Positions 37,743 to 47,789 of a stretch of 64,000 nucleotides of DNA are shown piece by piece. Where the stretch lies: NCBI GenBank assembly GCA_027493615.1, contig JAOSKK010000039.1, forward strand, positions 186,001 to 250,000, given 5' to 3'. This stretch comes from Verrucomicrobiota bacterium. GTDB taxonomy: Bacteria > Verrucomicrobiota > Verrucomicrobiia > Limisphaerales > J093. Each line of letters starts with the position of its first letter. The stretch's first letter is position 1. A program made the position numbers and the translations under genes. The notes beneath the pieces are model-generated. The model worked only from the letters and a program-made list of their open reading frames with translations. It was not told the DNA's origin and searched no databases.

Positions 37743-40235
37743 TCACCGGTAATCCAACTGCGCGGTGGCCACGGTGTCAACCGGGCTCGTCACGCGCAGC
37801 CAACACGCCTGGTACGCGGCGGGGAATTCATGGACGATCTCGGTACCCGCCGGCACCGCAAACGTCCGGTAGGTGACCCAGGGACCGTCACCGGTCAGGT
37901 CCACTTCGACCTGCATGTCGACGGGTTCGGCAGCCTGATGCGCCAAATGGAGGGTCTTCCGGTCGAACCCCGTCATCAGGTAGGGGTCCGACGGCTGTCC
38001 GGCGCGCACCGGCGTGTCACGCCACGGGCCGCCGCGTCCGACGGCCTTGCCGAGCTGCCAGAGGTCGTCCACGGCGCCGACCCAGACCGCCGCGCGGCCG
38101 TCGTCGGAGCGCCGCACATGCCGGTTCGCGGCTCCGCCCTGGATGCCGGTCAGAACCAGCAGGCCGCGGTACGAGCAGAAATCGGTGATGCGCCGGTTGT
38201 GAGTCGTGAGGGGACGGATCTTGGCGAAGCCGCCGGCGTTGATGGCGGGCAGTTCGTAGAAGATCCCGTGGGCGTTGAACAGGTCGCGCTCGGTGACGAC
38301 TTCGCGGGCGATGCGGGCGAGCCCCGGGTCGGTCCAGTCATCGAAGGCCGGGTCACCCTTGGGCAGGCGCCAGCGGCGCCCGTCGTCGTCCACGTACACG
38401 ACGGAAGCCGTGTCGGCGGCGAGGATGCCGCTGGGGAGCGCGGCGTTCTGGCGAAGCCAGGCGTGCGCCGCCGGGTCGTCCACGCGGTGGAGCTGCAGTT
38501 CGGCGTCGAGTTCGTAGTAGCCCACATCAGTCACGTGGCGGCCGGCGACGGAGGTGGCGGCCAGGTGGAGGGTGCGGTGGTTCTCGCCGCGGGCGCGGAT
38601 GAGCCCGGCGTCGAACCCCGGGGCATCGACCGATGCCAGGCCGGCGAAGAGGGGTGCGGCGGTCGTGGGACGTCGGTCGCCGTTGGTGCCCACGAACACC
38701 ACCGTCGCCGCGGCACAGTCGCCGTCGGTGCGGACGGACACCCATTCGCCCGGTTCGTCGGGCTCGAAGTCAACCCAGGCATAGCCGTTGGCCGGCACGG
38801 TCACGAGGCGGAGCGGTTTGCGGGTCGTGTCGCGTCCGTCCCGATCGGCGGCCAGCGTGAACGTGACCGGCTCCGCTTCGGTGTGGGCGAGGTGGACGCC
38901 GCGGCGTTCGGTCCCGGCGAACAGGTAGGGGTCGGACCACTCGCCCGCGTTGACGCGGTCGCGCAGCCAGACGGCGCCGCGGGCCAGGACGGGGCCGAGG
39001 CGATCCGGGCGGTCGGGATCGGTGAACCAGAGGTTGGACTGCGATTGGCCGGGGCCGGCGAGCTGGCCTTTGGCGCGGCGTTTGTTGAGGAACTCCGAGC
39101 GGGCGGCGTCGTCGCAGCCGAAGACGAGGCGGTCGTTCCAGCGGCAGAAGTCGCCGATGACCTTGAGGTAAGTGGAGCGTGGCCGGACGCCGGCGGTGTT
39201 CGTGGAGGAGAAGGTGCGGGGGAATCGCCAGAACATGCCGTGCATGGTCATGAGCAGGTCCGGTTCGCCGACGTCGCGGATCCGGGGCCATTCCGTGTTC
39301 CAGCCGTGAGCGCCGTCGTACGAATGACTGGCTTTGGGAAGACGGAAGAAGTGCCACCGGTCCGGCTCGCGCAGGGCGAGGATCAGGGAGCGATGGTCCC
39401 AGCCGATGCTCCAGAGGGGGTCGGTGGCGGGGTGGGGGTTGCCTTCGAGTCCGCCCGGCCCGGTGACTTCGGTGAACTGGTTGCGGCGCACGACGTGCCA
39501 GGTGGTGCCGTCCCACTCGGCGAGGCAGCCGGAAGGGACGTCGGGCCGGCGTTGCGCCTCGGGGAATGTTCGCCGTTGTTGGCGTAGACGAGGCGGCCCT
39601 GGCCGGAATAAAGCCCCCTTGCCGTGGTAGCCGGGGAGGAGTGGACCAGCGGGGCTGCCGAACTGGTTGGCGTCCGGATAGAGTTCCCTGACCTCGAGGG
39701 TGTGCACGTTCACCTCGTAGAAGCCTTCCTCCATGCTGGCGTAGTAGAGGAGGTGGGCGGGGTCGGTGAGGTGCCGCGCGTTGCCGGTGGGACGGCCCGG
39801 CATGCGCTCGTAAGGGATGGCGCGCACCAGGCGCTGGCGGTCGATGGCGTAGGGACCGATGAAGAGTTGACCGGACTCGCGATGAATCATCCGGTTGGCG
39901 GGTGTGCCGCCGATGCTTTCCGGGCGGATGGTGATGCGGAGTTGATCGTCGATCTCGTAGAGCTTGTCGGTGGAGCCGCGCGGTTCGTGGGGAGAGTAGG
40001 TCAGGGCCCAGAGGCGATCGGCCCAGGGAACGACGGCGCCGGTGCCGCACTCGGCGCCGTCGTTGAAGAAGGCGAGGTGCGGGTAGATGCCGGACCACTC
40101 GGGGAAGGGGGCGGCGGCGGCGGCGGCGGCGGCCCAGCACGCGAGGGCGAGACCGAGGGCGGTGTGGGTGAGGGCGTGCCGGGCACTACGAAAGCGGCGC
40201 TGGAAGTCGCCGCACTCCAGACGCTCCGCGTGCAT
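37743..40235 (-). CDS. Large secreted protein of unknown function (compensating frameshifts)
   Basis: ~830 residues, no family recognised. A hydrophobic leader (TALGLALACWAAAAAAAA) is followed by repeated blocks with a common plan: DLLMTMHGMFWRFPRTF and LFNAHGIFYELPAINAGG, each ahead of SEWSDPYLF or GQPSDPYLMTGFD segments, giving an internal duplication of roughly 300 residues. Phrases such as LYEIDDQLRITIRPE and KVIGDFCRWNDRLVFGCDD suggest a beta-propeller-type repeat protein. An extra base at 39614-39618 and a missing base at 39561-39564 cancel out. The only ATG before the leader (40235) lies inside the R5 palindrome, so the first ~15 residues are repeat-encoded and the true start is uncertain. 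Confidence 0.6.
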   Translation of the reverse strand: MHAERLECGDFQRRFRSARHALTHTALGLALACWAAAAAAAAPFPEWSGIYPHLAFFNDGAECGTGAVVPWADRLWALTYSPHEPRGSTDKLYEIDDQLRITIRPESIGGTPANRMIHRESGQLFIGPYAIDRQRLVRAIPYERMPGRPTGNARHLTDPAHLLYYASMEEGFYEVNVHTLEVRELYPDANQFGSPAGPLLPGYHGKGALFRPGPPRLRQQRRTFPEAQRRPDVPSGCLAEWDGTTWHVVRRNQFTEVTGPGGLEGNPHPATDPLWSIGWDHRSLILALREPDRWHFFRLPKASHSYDGAHGWNTEWPRIRDVGEPDLLMTMHGMFWRFPRTFSSTNTAGVRPRSTYLKVIGDFCRWNDRLVFGCDDAARSEFLNKRRAKGQLAGPGQSQSNLWFTDPDRPDRLGPVLARGAVWLRDRVNAGEWSDPYLFAGTERRGVHLAHTEAEPVTFTLAADRDGRDTTRKPLRLVTVPANGYAWVDFEPDEPGEWVSVRTDGDCAAATVVFVGTNGDRRPTTAAPLFAGLASVDAPGFDAGLIRARGENHRTLHLAATSVAGRHVTDVGYYELDAELQLHRVDDPAAHAWLRQNAALPSGILAADTASVVYVDDDGRRWRLPKGDPAFDDWTDPGLARIAREVVTERDLFNAHGIFYELPAINAGGFAKIRPLTTHNRRITDFCSYRGLLVLTGIQGGAANRHVRRSDDGRAAVWVGAVDDLWQLGKAVGRGGPWRDTPVRAGQPSDPYLMTGFDRKTLHLAHQAAEPVDMQVEVDLTGDGPWVTYRTFAVPAGTEIVHEFPAAYQACWLRVTSPVDTVATAQLDYR

Positions 40236-40291
40236 CCGGCGCTGCGGGCGGCGTGGCGCGTTTGGAGTGCGGCGTCTTCCAGCGCCGCTTT
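40191..40291. repeat. 29-bp inverted repeat (R5)
   Basis: Arms 40191-40219 and 40263-40291 match at 28 of 29 positions (core AAAGCGGCGCTGGAAG...). The left arm and loop encode the first residues of the unknown secreted protein on the minus strand. Similar GGCTTCCAGCGGCGC text is seen near 21630. The element lies in the 128-base gap between the FG-GAP gene and that protein. Confidence 0.85.
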
Positions 40292-40363
40292 GCGTGGGCG
40301 GGTCACCCAGCCCGCGGAATGAGCCGTGATTCCTGGCACTGCGGCGGGGGAGCAGGGGCGTCG

Positions 40364-41553
40364 TCAGCGGCGCCGGTTTTCGAACCAGACCGGGCCGCCC
40401 CACTTGCCGGTAACGACCACGTCGATGTCGCCGTCGCGGTCGAGGTCGACGGCACAGAGGTTGACGCCGGAGCCGATGCCCTGGTCGTAGGAGATGGCGT
40501 GCTTGGTCCACGTGGGGCTGGGGCCACGGCGAAGTTCGTACCAGTAGACGCCGAGCTTGCCGTATTCGTCGGGGTCGCTGCCGTTGTGAGCCATGAAGCG
40601 TTTGCCGGTGATGAGGTCGGGAGTGCCGTCGCCGTTGATGTCGGCGAGGGCGAGGCTGTGGGCCTGGCTCCAGGTGTCGTCGATGAGGTGCTGTTTCCAG
40701 GCGGTGCCGGCGGCGGACTGGGTTTGTTCGTACCAGAAGATGCCGTGGTTGTGGGCGCTGCTGGTGATGACGTCGGCGCGGCCGTCGCCGTTGACATCGT
40801 ACACGAGGATCTGGGGGGTGTGATCGGCCTTGCCGTCCTTGGCGCCAAGGCCCAGGGATGCTCGATCCAGGTTCCGGTGCGCGGGTTGGCGGGGGCTTCG
40901 AACCAGGCGTCGGGGCGAAGGACGTCGGGGCGCCCGTCGCCGTTGAGGTCGCCGACGCCGCCGCCGAAGTTCATGAGCTTTTCCGAGATGACATGCTTGA
41001 CGAGCGCGCGCGGGCCGTTGGGCTGGGAGACGGATTCGAACCAGAAGGTGGGCTGGGCGGCGGGCAGGATCTCGCGGGCCTGGCCGTCGCCATCGATGTC
41101 CACGAGTTCGCCGCATTCGAAGTTGACGCTGGTCTCGGCGACGGTCTCGGGCCACTCGCCGCCGCGGTCGCCGGGATTGCGATACCACCGGATGCACTTG
41201 CAGAACCAGCCGCACGAGACCACGTCGACGAGGCCGTCGCCGTCCACGTCGAGGGGCAGGTTCATGAAGTCGTCGAAGTAGCCTTTGCCATCCTCGTTCA
41301 CCTCGCCGACCAGGGAGCGGATCTTGACGGCGCGCCAGTCGGGCGCCAGGTAGAGGTGGGAGCCAGCAACGATATCGAGGCGTCCGTCGCGGTTGAAGTC
41401 CGCGACCTCGACCGCCTCGCTGCGCACGTGACCGAGGCGGTGGGTGACGAACGGTACCGACGACGCGGGATTGGCGGGGGCGGATTCGGCGCCGAGGGCG
41501 ATCCCGGCGAGGGCGGCGACGGCGGCGGTGCAGATGCGGAGTTGTGTGCTCAT
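40364..41553 (-). CDS. Secreted FG-GAP/VCBS repeat protein, one frameshift
   Basis: ~396 residues. A signal peptide (MSTQLRICTAAVAALAGIAL) precedes a seven-bladed-propeller-like series of calcium-binding FG-GAP/VCBS repeats with the D-x-D/N-x-D-G motif: VADFNRDGRLDIVAGS, LDVDGDGLVDVVS, LVDIDGDGQAREI, VGDLNGDGRPDVL, VYDVNGDGRADVITSS, LADINGDGTPDLITG and AVDLDRDGDIDVVVTG. One base is missing near 40848. Such proteins are extracellular and may bind glycans or assist secreted enzymes. Upstream of the unknown secreted protein and the pseudopilin on the same strand, separated by repeat R5. Confidence 0.88.
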
Positions 41554-41624
41554 GACATGAACTGGAAGTTGCGAGGCAGTGTGGACCGGGCGAGCGCGGA
41601 TGCCAGGACAGGTTGGTGGTGGAG

Positions 41625-41729
41625 GTCGGGTGTGAGTCTCGTGACCTCGACTCCTACGCGCGGAGGGAGGTAGGCGCCGACGTGAGGAGGCGGAAGTCGG
41701 GTGTGAGTCTCGTGACCTCGACTCCTACG
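41625..41729. repeat. 34-bp direct repeat (R3) flanking an R2 copy
   Basis: 41625-41658 and 41696-41729 are identical (core GTGAGTCTCGTGACCTCGAC). Between them lies an inverted R2 copy (GTAGGCGCCGACGTGAGGAG, 41670-41689). R3 and R2 occur together again at 56647-56700 in another arrangement. The block sits between the divergent FG-GAP and NCS2 permease genes. Confidence 0.9.
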
Positions 41730-41793
41730 GGCAGGCTTGAACTGCCGCCTCGGTTTCCACAACCTTGTGGGCGCCCGGCAGCCTTGCCCGACG

Positions 41794-43120
41794 ATGCACG
41801 CCCTCGAACGCTTCTTCGATCTCGCCCGCCAGCGGACGACCTGGCGCACGGAAATCACCGCGGGGCTGACGACCTTTGCCGCCATGGCCTACATCCTGGC
41901 GGTGAACCCGAACATCCTGGCGGTCACCGGGATGGACCGGGGCGCGTTGCTCACCGCGACCGCGCTGGCTTCGGCGCTGATGACCACCGTGTTTGCGCTG
42001 GCCACCAACTATCCCATCGCCCTGGCGCCGGGCATGGGCATGAACGCCTTCTTCGCCTACACCCTGTGCCTCGGGATGGAGGTGCCATGGCCGGCGGCGC
42101 TGGGCCTGGTCTTCCTGAGCGGTTGCCTGTTCCTGTTGCTGACGGTGACGGGTTTGCGGCGTCGCATCCTCGAGTCGCTGCCGGCGGAGTTGAAGATCGC
42201 CATCAGTTGCGGCATCGGCCTGTTCATTGCGTTCATCGGCCTGAAGAACGCGGGCATCATCGCGCCTGACCCCAACACGTTCGTCACGGCGGGCGACCTG
42301 TCCGCGCCGGGCACGTTGCTGGCGCTGGGGGGAATCGTGCTGACCGCGGTACTGGTCTGGCGCCGCGTCCGGGGGGCGATGATCCTGGCCATCCTGGTGC
42401 TGAGTGTGATCGGGCTGTTCCTGCCGGCAGCGGACGGTGCCGGCAAGATCACCAAGCTGCCCGCGGCGGTGGTGTCGCTGCCGGCGTCGTTGGCCCCGGG
42501 CTTTCTCAAGCTCGACCTAAACCATGTCTTCGCGAACTTCCTGGTCCTGCTGCCGGCCTTGCTGGCACTGCTGTTTGTGGATCTGTTCGACAACCTGGGC
42601 ACGCTCATCGGCGTGACCCAGCGGGCCGGGTTGCTGGATGCCCAGGGCCACCTGCCGCGGATCGGCCGGGCCCTGGCGGCGGACGCGACGGCGGCGATGG
42701 TGGGGGGCGTGTCTGGGCACCTCCACGGTCACGAGCTACATCGAATCGGCTGCCGGGGTCGAGGAAGGCGGGCGCACGGGGTTGACGGCGCTGGTGGTGG
42801 CGGCGTGCTTCCTGTTGGCCTTGTGCTTCACGCCGCTGATCCTGGCGGTGCCGGCGGTGGCGACGGCCCCGGCGCTGGTGGTGGTGGGCATTTTCATGAT
42901 GCAAGGGGTGACGCGGCTGGATCTGGGCGACTTTTCAGTGGCGGCACCGTGTGTGCTCACGATGCTCCTGATGCCGTTGACATCGAGCATCAGCGAGGGG
43001 CTGTCCCTCGGGTTCCTGTGTTACGTCGCGCTGCGGGTGGGCACGGGGCGGGCCCGGGAACTGACGGCCACGGCCTGGGTGCTGGCGGTGCTGTTTCTCG
43101 CCCACGTGTTGTTCCGATGA
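41794..43120 (+). CDS. NCS2-family purine/guanine permease (AzgA-like), one frameshift
   Basis: ~441 residues. Multi-helix NCS2 transporter, importing hypoxanthine/guanine/adenine or related bases by proton symport. Motifs: TTWRTEITAGLTTFAAMAYI, ALAPGMGMNAFFAYTLCLG, ISCGIGLFIAFIGLKNAGI and LLFVDLFDNLGTLIGV, matching the AzgA/PbuG signatures. One extra base in the G6 run 42702-42707 must be removed, giving LGTSTVTSYIESAAGVEEGG, the conserved helix-8 loop. The ATG at 41794 starts the conserved core. No nucleoside-catabolic neighbours are visible. Confidence 0.92.
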
Positions 43121-43238
43121 GGTGCGGACGCGGGTGTGCTCCGAGGTTGACAAACTTAAGACTCTTAAGAAAGTCAGGGCCGTGATCCCGCACGTTCGAC
43201 CCTTCGCCTCCCGCCCACGCGGGTCCGTCCTCTACCAC

Positions 43239-45617
43239 ATGAGAACTCCGCTGTATTCCTGGGTGGCTTTGCCGCTCTTGCTCGCCGCCTGCTCCACGCA
43301 CGCCGCGTCCACGGCCTCGCTCCGCGTGCAGGTGGACCAACCCCGCCACGCGGTGGCGCCGACGTTGTGGGGGATTTTCTTCGAGGACATCAACCTCTCG
43401 GCCGACGGCGGCATTTACCCGGAGTTCGTCCGGAACCGCTCGTTCGAGGACGCGGAGCAACCGGAGCATTGGACCCTGAGCCAGGCCGCGGGGGGCACCA
43501 GCCGGATGCAGATCGACACCCGGCAACCGCTGAATCCGTTGAATCGGCGGAGCCTGCGGGTCGAGGTGCACGGTCCGGGCACGCTGGCCAACCCGGGTTA
43601 TTGGGGGATGAACGTGGTGCAGGGGGAGCGCTACCGGGTGCGGTTGGCGGCGCGCGCCGCCGACGGCTTTGCCGGCCCGCTGACGATCGCCCTAGTCGAG
43701 CGCGGCGAGGGCAGATCGCTGGCCGAGGGACAGGTGACCGGGTTGTCGGGCACGTGGCAGTATCACGAACTTGAGTTGACGGCGGCGGGCACCGATCCGC
43801 GGGCGACGCTCGCGCTGCGGTTCGCCGGACAGGGCGCCTTCTGGCTGGACATGGTCTCGGTGATGCCGGCCCGGACGTGGAAGGGGCATGGCCTGCGTCC
43901 GGATCTCTGCGAGATGCTGGCGGCGCTGCGGCCTGCGTTCCTGCGCTTTCCCGGCGGCTGCTGGGTGGAGGGCGATGACATGGCGCACATGTACCAGTGG
44001 AAACGGACGATTGGCGACCCGGCGCATCGCACCCCGCTGTGGAACATTTGGCAATACTGGGCCACGCACGGGCTGGGTTACCACGAGTACCTGCAGTTGG
44101 CCGAGGACCTGGGCGCCATGCCGCTGTTCTGCATCAACGTCGGCATGTCGCATCGGGAGGTGGTGCCGCTGGACCAGATGGGGGCCTGGGTGCAAGACGC
44201 GTTGGATGCGGTCGAATACGCGAACGGGCCGGTGGACTCGGTTTGGGGGGCACAACGGGCGCGCAACGGGCATCCGGTGCCGTTCGGGATGAAGTACCTC
44301 GAGATTGGCAACGAGAACGGCGGGCCGGCGTATCACGAGCGCTGGGACCTGTTCCACCAGGCGTTGAAGGCGAAGCACCCCGACCTGCAGCTCATTGCCA
44401 ACGTCTGGGGCGGGTACCCGACCAACCGCATGCCAGACATCATCGACGAGCATTACTACAACAACCCGGAGTTCTTCATGCAGCAGGCGGACCGTTACGA
44501 CACCTACGATCGCAACGGCCCGAAGGTCTTCGTGGGTGAGTACGCCGTGACGTCGGGTGCGGGCCGGGGCAACCTGCGGGGCGCCATCGGGGAGGCGGCG
44601 TTCATGACGGGGCTCGAACGCAACTCGGATGTCGTGATCATGGCGGCCTACGCGCCGCTGTTCGTGAACGTCCATCACCAGCGCTGGCCCATCAATCTGA
44701 TCAACTTCGACAGCTCGGGCGTCTTCGGCCTGCCCAGCTATTACGTCCAGCAGTTGTTCAGCGTCCACCGCGGCGACGTGGTGCTGCCGATCACGGTGGC
44801 AGCCCCCGAGACCGATCCTACTCCGCGCGGCGGGGCCATCGGGGTGGGCACGTGGTTGACCCAGGCCGAGTTCAAGGACCTCCGCGTCACGCGCGGCGCG
44901 GAGACGCTGTTTGCCAGCGACTTCGCGACCGGCACGGCGGGCTGGCGGTTTCTGGGCGGGGGCGATTGGACGACGCAGGAGGGGGCGCTGGTGCAGCGCA
45001 GCCGGCGGGAGAATGTCCGGGCGTTGGCGGGCGACAAGGCGTGGACCGACTACACGTACTCGCTCAAGGCCCGGAAGCTGGGCGGCGCGGAGGGGTTCCT
45101 CATTCTGTTCCGGGTGCAGGACGACGAGGCGAAGTCGTGGTGGAACCTCGGGGGCTGGGGCAACCAACGCCATGCCATTGAAATGGGCGGCATCGTGGGC
45201 AACGAAGTCAACGGATCGATCGAGACCGGCCGGTGGTACGACATCCGCATCGAGGTGGCCGGTCGCCGGATCCGCTGCTATCTCGACGGCCAGTTGATGC
45301 ATGACGTGTCGACGCCGGCCATCCGGTCCTTGTACGCGAGTGCCACGCGCGAGAACGCGAGCGGCGAGGTCATCGTCAAGGTGGTCAACGTGGACGCGGA
45401 ACCAATCGCGGCGGCGGTGGAGTTGGCCGGGGTTCGCGAGACGGCAGGGAACGGACGCGCCGTCGTGTTGACGTCGGCGAGTCCGCTGGACGAGAACACG
45501 CTCGAGGAGCCAACCAAGGTGGCGCCCAAGTCGCGGCCGTTGCCGGTGGGGGGCCGGACTTTCACGCACGAATTCCCCGGCAACTCGCTGACGGTGTTGC
45601 GCGTCCCGGTCCGCTGA
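43239..45617 (+). CDS. GH51-like alpha-L-arabinofuranosidase with inserted jellyroll domain
   Basis: 792 residues, no frameshift. The leader MRTPLYSWVALPLLLAAC followed by Ser suggests a lipoprotein signal. An N-terminal carbohydrate-binding-like sandwich precedes the barrel. Acid/base Glu is in MKYLEIGNENGGPAYHERW, and the nucleophile Glu in PKVFVGEYAVTSGAG; RPAFLRFPGGCWVEGDD and LINFDSSGVFGLPSYYVQQL are family signatures. Between the barrel and the final sandwich a ~170-residue LamG/DUF1080-like insertion (SLKARKLGGAEGFLILFRVQ; GRWYDIRIEVAGRRIRCYL) probably binds glycan. It releases arabinofuranosyl side chains from arabinans or arabinoxylans. It is followed 30 bases later by a paralogue. 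Confidence 0.9.
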   Translation: MRTPLYSWVALPLLLAACSTHAASTASLRVQVDQPRHAVAPTLWGIFFEDINLSADGGIYPEFVRNRSFEDAEQPEHWTLSQAAGGTSRMQIDTRQPLNPLNRRSLRVEVHGPGTLANPGYWGMNVVQGERYRVRLAARAADGFAGPLTIALVERGEGRSLAEGQVTGLSGTWQYHELELTAAGTDPRATLALRFAGQGAFWLDMVSVMPARTWKGHGLRPDLCEMLAALRPAFLRFPGGCWVEGDDMAHMYQWKRTIGDPAHRTPLWNIWQYWATHGLGYHEYLQLAEDLGAMPLFCINVGMSHREVVPLDQMGAWVQDALDAVEYANGPVDSVWGAQRARNGHPVPFGMKYLEIGNENGGPAYHERWDLFHQALKAKHPDLQLIANVWGGYPTNRMPDIIDEHYYNNPEFFMQQADRYDTYDRNGPKVFVGEYAVTSGAGRGNLRGAIGEAAFMTGLERNSDVVIMAAYAPLFVNVHHQRWPINLINFDSSGVFGLPSYYVQQLFSVHRGDVVLPITVAAPETDPTPRGGAIGVGTWLTQAEFKDLRVTRGAETLFASDFATGTAGWRFLGGGDWTTQEGALVQRSRRENVRALAGDKAWTDYTYSLKARKLGGAEGFLILFRVQDDEAKSWWNLGGWGNQRHAIEMGGIVGNEVNGSIETGRWYDIRIEVAGRRIRCYLDGQLMHDVSTPAIRSLYASATRENASGEVIVKVVNVDAEPIAAAVELAGVRETAGNGRAVVLTSASPLDENTLEEPTKVAPKSRPLPVGGRTFTHEFPGNSLTVLRVPVR

Positions 45618-45646
45618 ACTCCACCTGCGTTTCTCCCGTGCTCCCC

Positions 45647-47740
45647 ATGAGTCTCTCACTCTGCGCTGTGGAGCGGGCGTCCCGCCTGCAACCCCCGGTG
45701 CTCACAACTCCCGCCGGATCGGCATCCGCGCGATTCGGTCCACGTTCCCGCTCCCTGCTCGCGTTGGCGGGCGGCGTCTTGCTCACCTGCCTCGGGCCAA
45801 CCCACAGTGCCGAGCCGCCGCCCGTCCGGTTGGTCGTCCAGGCCGATCAACCGGGTGCCACGCCGACCCGCCATGGCGTGTTCTTCGAGGACATCAACTA
45901 CGGAGCCGACGGGGGTCTGTATCCGGAGCGGGTCAAGAACCGGGCCTTCGAGTTTCCCGACCCGTTGATGGGGTGGCACGAGCTCGGCAGGGCAGGCGCC
46001 AGCGGTTCGCTGGCAGTGCTGAGCGACGACCCTTTTCATCCCTCGAGCCCGAATTACCTGCGGATCACCGCGGACGACGAGAGCGCCGGATACGGGGTGG
46101 CCAACGAGGGCTTCTTTGGGATGGGCGCGAACCGGGGCGAGCGGTTCACGGTCAGCCTCCGGGCGCGGGCGCCCCACGGCCCGGCACCGCTTCTGACCGT
46201 GGAGCTCGTCAAGCGGGACGGCAGGCCGCTGGCCCGAACGACCTTCCGGGTCGCTGGTTCGGATTGGGTGCGCCACACGCGGACGATCAAGGTGAGCGTG
46301 ACCGAACCGCAAGCGCGGCTGGAGTTGTTTCTCACTACCCCCGGCACGGTGGACGTGGACGATGTGTCGCTGTTTCCGCGGGACACGTGGAAACGCCGTC
46401 CCAACGGCCTGCGGGCCGACTTGGTGCGGTGGCTGGCGGAGCTGAAGCCGGCCTTCCTGCGGTTCCCCGGCGGCTGCATCGTGGAAGGACGCACGCTCGC
46501 GACGCGTTACCAGTGGAAGAACACCATCGGGAAGCTGGAGGAACGGCGGCTGATCATCAACCGGTGGAACGATGAGTTCCAGCATCGCCCCGCGCCGGAC
46601 TACTTCCAGTCGTTCGGACTCCGGGTTCTACGAGTACTTCCTGCTGGCCGAAGACCTGGGGCCGAACCGATGCCCATCCTCAACTGCGGGATGGCCTGCC
46701 AGTTCAATTCGGGCGAACTCGTCCCGCTCGACGAGTTGGACCCCTACATCCAGGACGCCCTGGACCTGATCGAGTTCGCCAATGGTGCGGTGACGACGCC
46801 CTGGGGTGCGCGGCGCGCGGCGCTGGGGCATCCCCGGCCGTTCGGACTCAAGTTGCTCGGGGTCGGCAATGAGCAATGGGGTCCCCAGTACCTTGAGCGT
46901 TACGAGGCGTTCGCGCGCGTCCTGACGGCGCGGCATCCGGAGGTTCAGTTGATTGCGAGTGCCGGTCCGCGTCCGGAGGACGAGCTCTTCCACTTTCTCT
47001 GGCCCCGGCTGCGCGACTTGAACGCCGCCATCGTGGACGAGCACTGCTACGCCCGGCCTGACTGGTTCCTGAATAACAGTCAGCGCTACGACACCTACGA
47101 CCGCACCGGGCCGAAGGTGTTCATGGGCGAGTACGCCGCGCAGAGCGACAAGGTGGTGAGCATTGCGAACCGCAACAACTGGGAATGCGCCCTGGCGGAG
47201 GCGGCCTATTTGACCGGCCTTGAGCGCAACAGCGCCGTGGTCACCCTGGCCTCTTACGCGCCCTTGTTCGGGCACCAGGAGGGTTGGCAGTGGCGACCGA
47301 ACCTCATTTGGTTCAACAACCTCGAAGCCTACGGCACGCCCAACTACTACGTGCAACAGCTCTTCAGTCTGCACCGGGGCGATCACGTCCTTCCGACGCG
47401 GCTCGAGGGGGCCATTCCCTGTACAGACGAAGGTCAGCCACGCCTTTACGCCAGCGCAACGCGCGATGACAGGAGGAGCGAGGTGATTCTCAAGCTGGTG
47501 AACGCCACACCCGCCCCGCAGTCCGTCGAGATCCTGCTGACCGGCACGCGCAATGTGAAACGGCAGGCGCAGATGATCCTGCTGGCCGGACCTCACCTCC
47601 GGGACGAGAACAGTTTTAGCGAACCCCGACGCGTGGTGCCCCACGAATCCCGGATTCGCATTGACGGGCCACGGTTCGTCCAGGTCCTCAGGCCGCACTC
47701 GTTGACCGTGCTGCGGCTGGGCGCTGCGCCGGAGCGTTGA
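45647..47740 (+). CDS. Second GH51-like alpha-L-arabinofuranosidase (compensating frameshifts)
   Basis: 697 residues. Signal region SLLALAGGVLLTCLGPTHSA, preceded by ~35 unusual residues that may be repeat-derived, so the start could lie further in. Barrel motifs: KPAFLRFPGGCIVEGRTLAT, acid/base Glu in LKLLGVGNEQWGPQYLERY, nucleophile Glu in PKVFMGEYAAQSDK, PNLIWFNNLEAYGTPNYYVQ. A ~40-base stretch is out of frame between two compensating shifts (46608-46623 and the G4 run 46658-46661); restored it reads FYEYFLLAEDLGAEPMPILN as in the family. It lacks the LamG-like insertion of the upstream copy, so the two probably differ in substrate context. Confidence 0.88.
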   Translation: MSLSLCAVERASRLQPPVLTTPAGSASARFGPRSRSLLALAGGVLLTCLGPTHSAEPPPVRLVVQADQPGATPTRHGVFFEDINYGADGGLYPERVKNRAFEFPDPLMGWHELGRAGASGSLAVLSDDPFHPSSPNYLRITADDESAGYGVANEGFFGMGANRGERFTVSLRARAPHGPAPLLTVELVKRDGRPLARTTFRVAGSDWVRHTRTIKVSVTEPQARLELFLTTPGTVDVDDVSLFPRDTWKRRPNGLRADLVRWLAELKPAFLRFPGGCIVEGRTLATRYQWKNTIGKLEERRLIINRWNDEFQHRPAPDYFQSFGLRVLRVLPAGRRPGAEPMPILNCGMACQFNSGELVPLDELDPYIQDALDLIEFANGAVTTPWGARRAALGHPRPFGLKLLGVGNEQWGPQYLERYEAFARVLTARHPEVQLIASAGPRPEDELFHFLWPRLRDLNAAIVDEHCYARPDWFLNNSQRYDTYDRTGPKVFMGEYAAQSDKVVSIANRNNWECALAEAAYLTGLERNSAVVTLASYAPLFGHQEGWQWRPNLIWFNNLEAYGTPNYYVQQLFSLHRGDHVLPTRLEGAIPCTDEGQPRLYASATRDDRRSEVILKLVNATPAPQSVEILLTGTRNVKRQAQMILLAGPHLRDENSFSEPRRVVPHESRIRIDGPRFVQVLRPHSLTVLRLGAAPER

Positions 47741-47789
47741 TCCGCGAGCCAAGTCAAACGTACCCCGGAGGCGGTGCCAGAGGTCGAGG

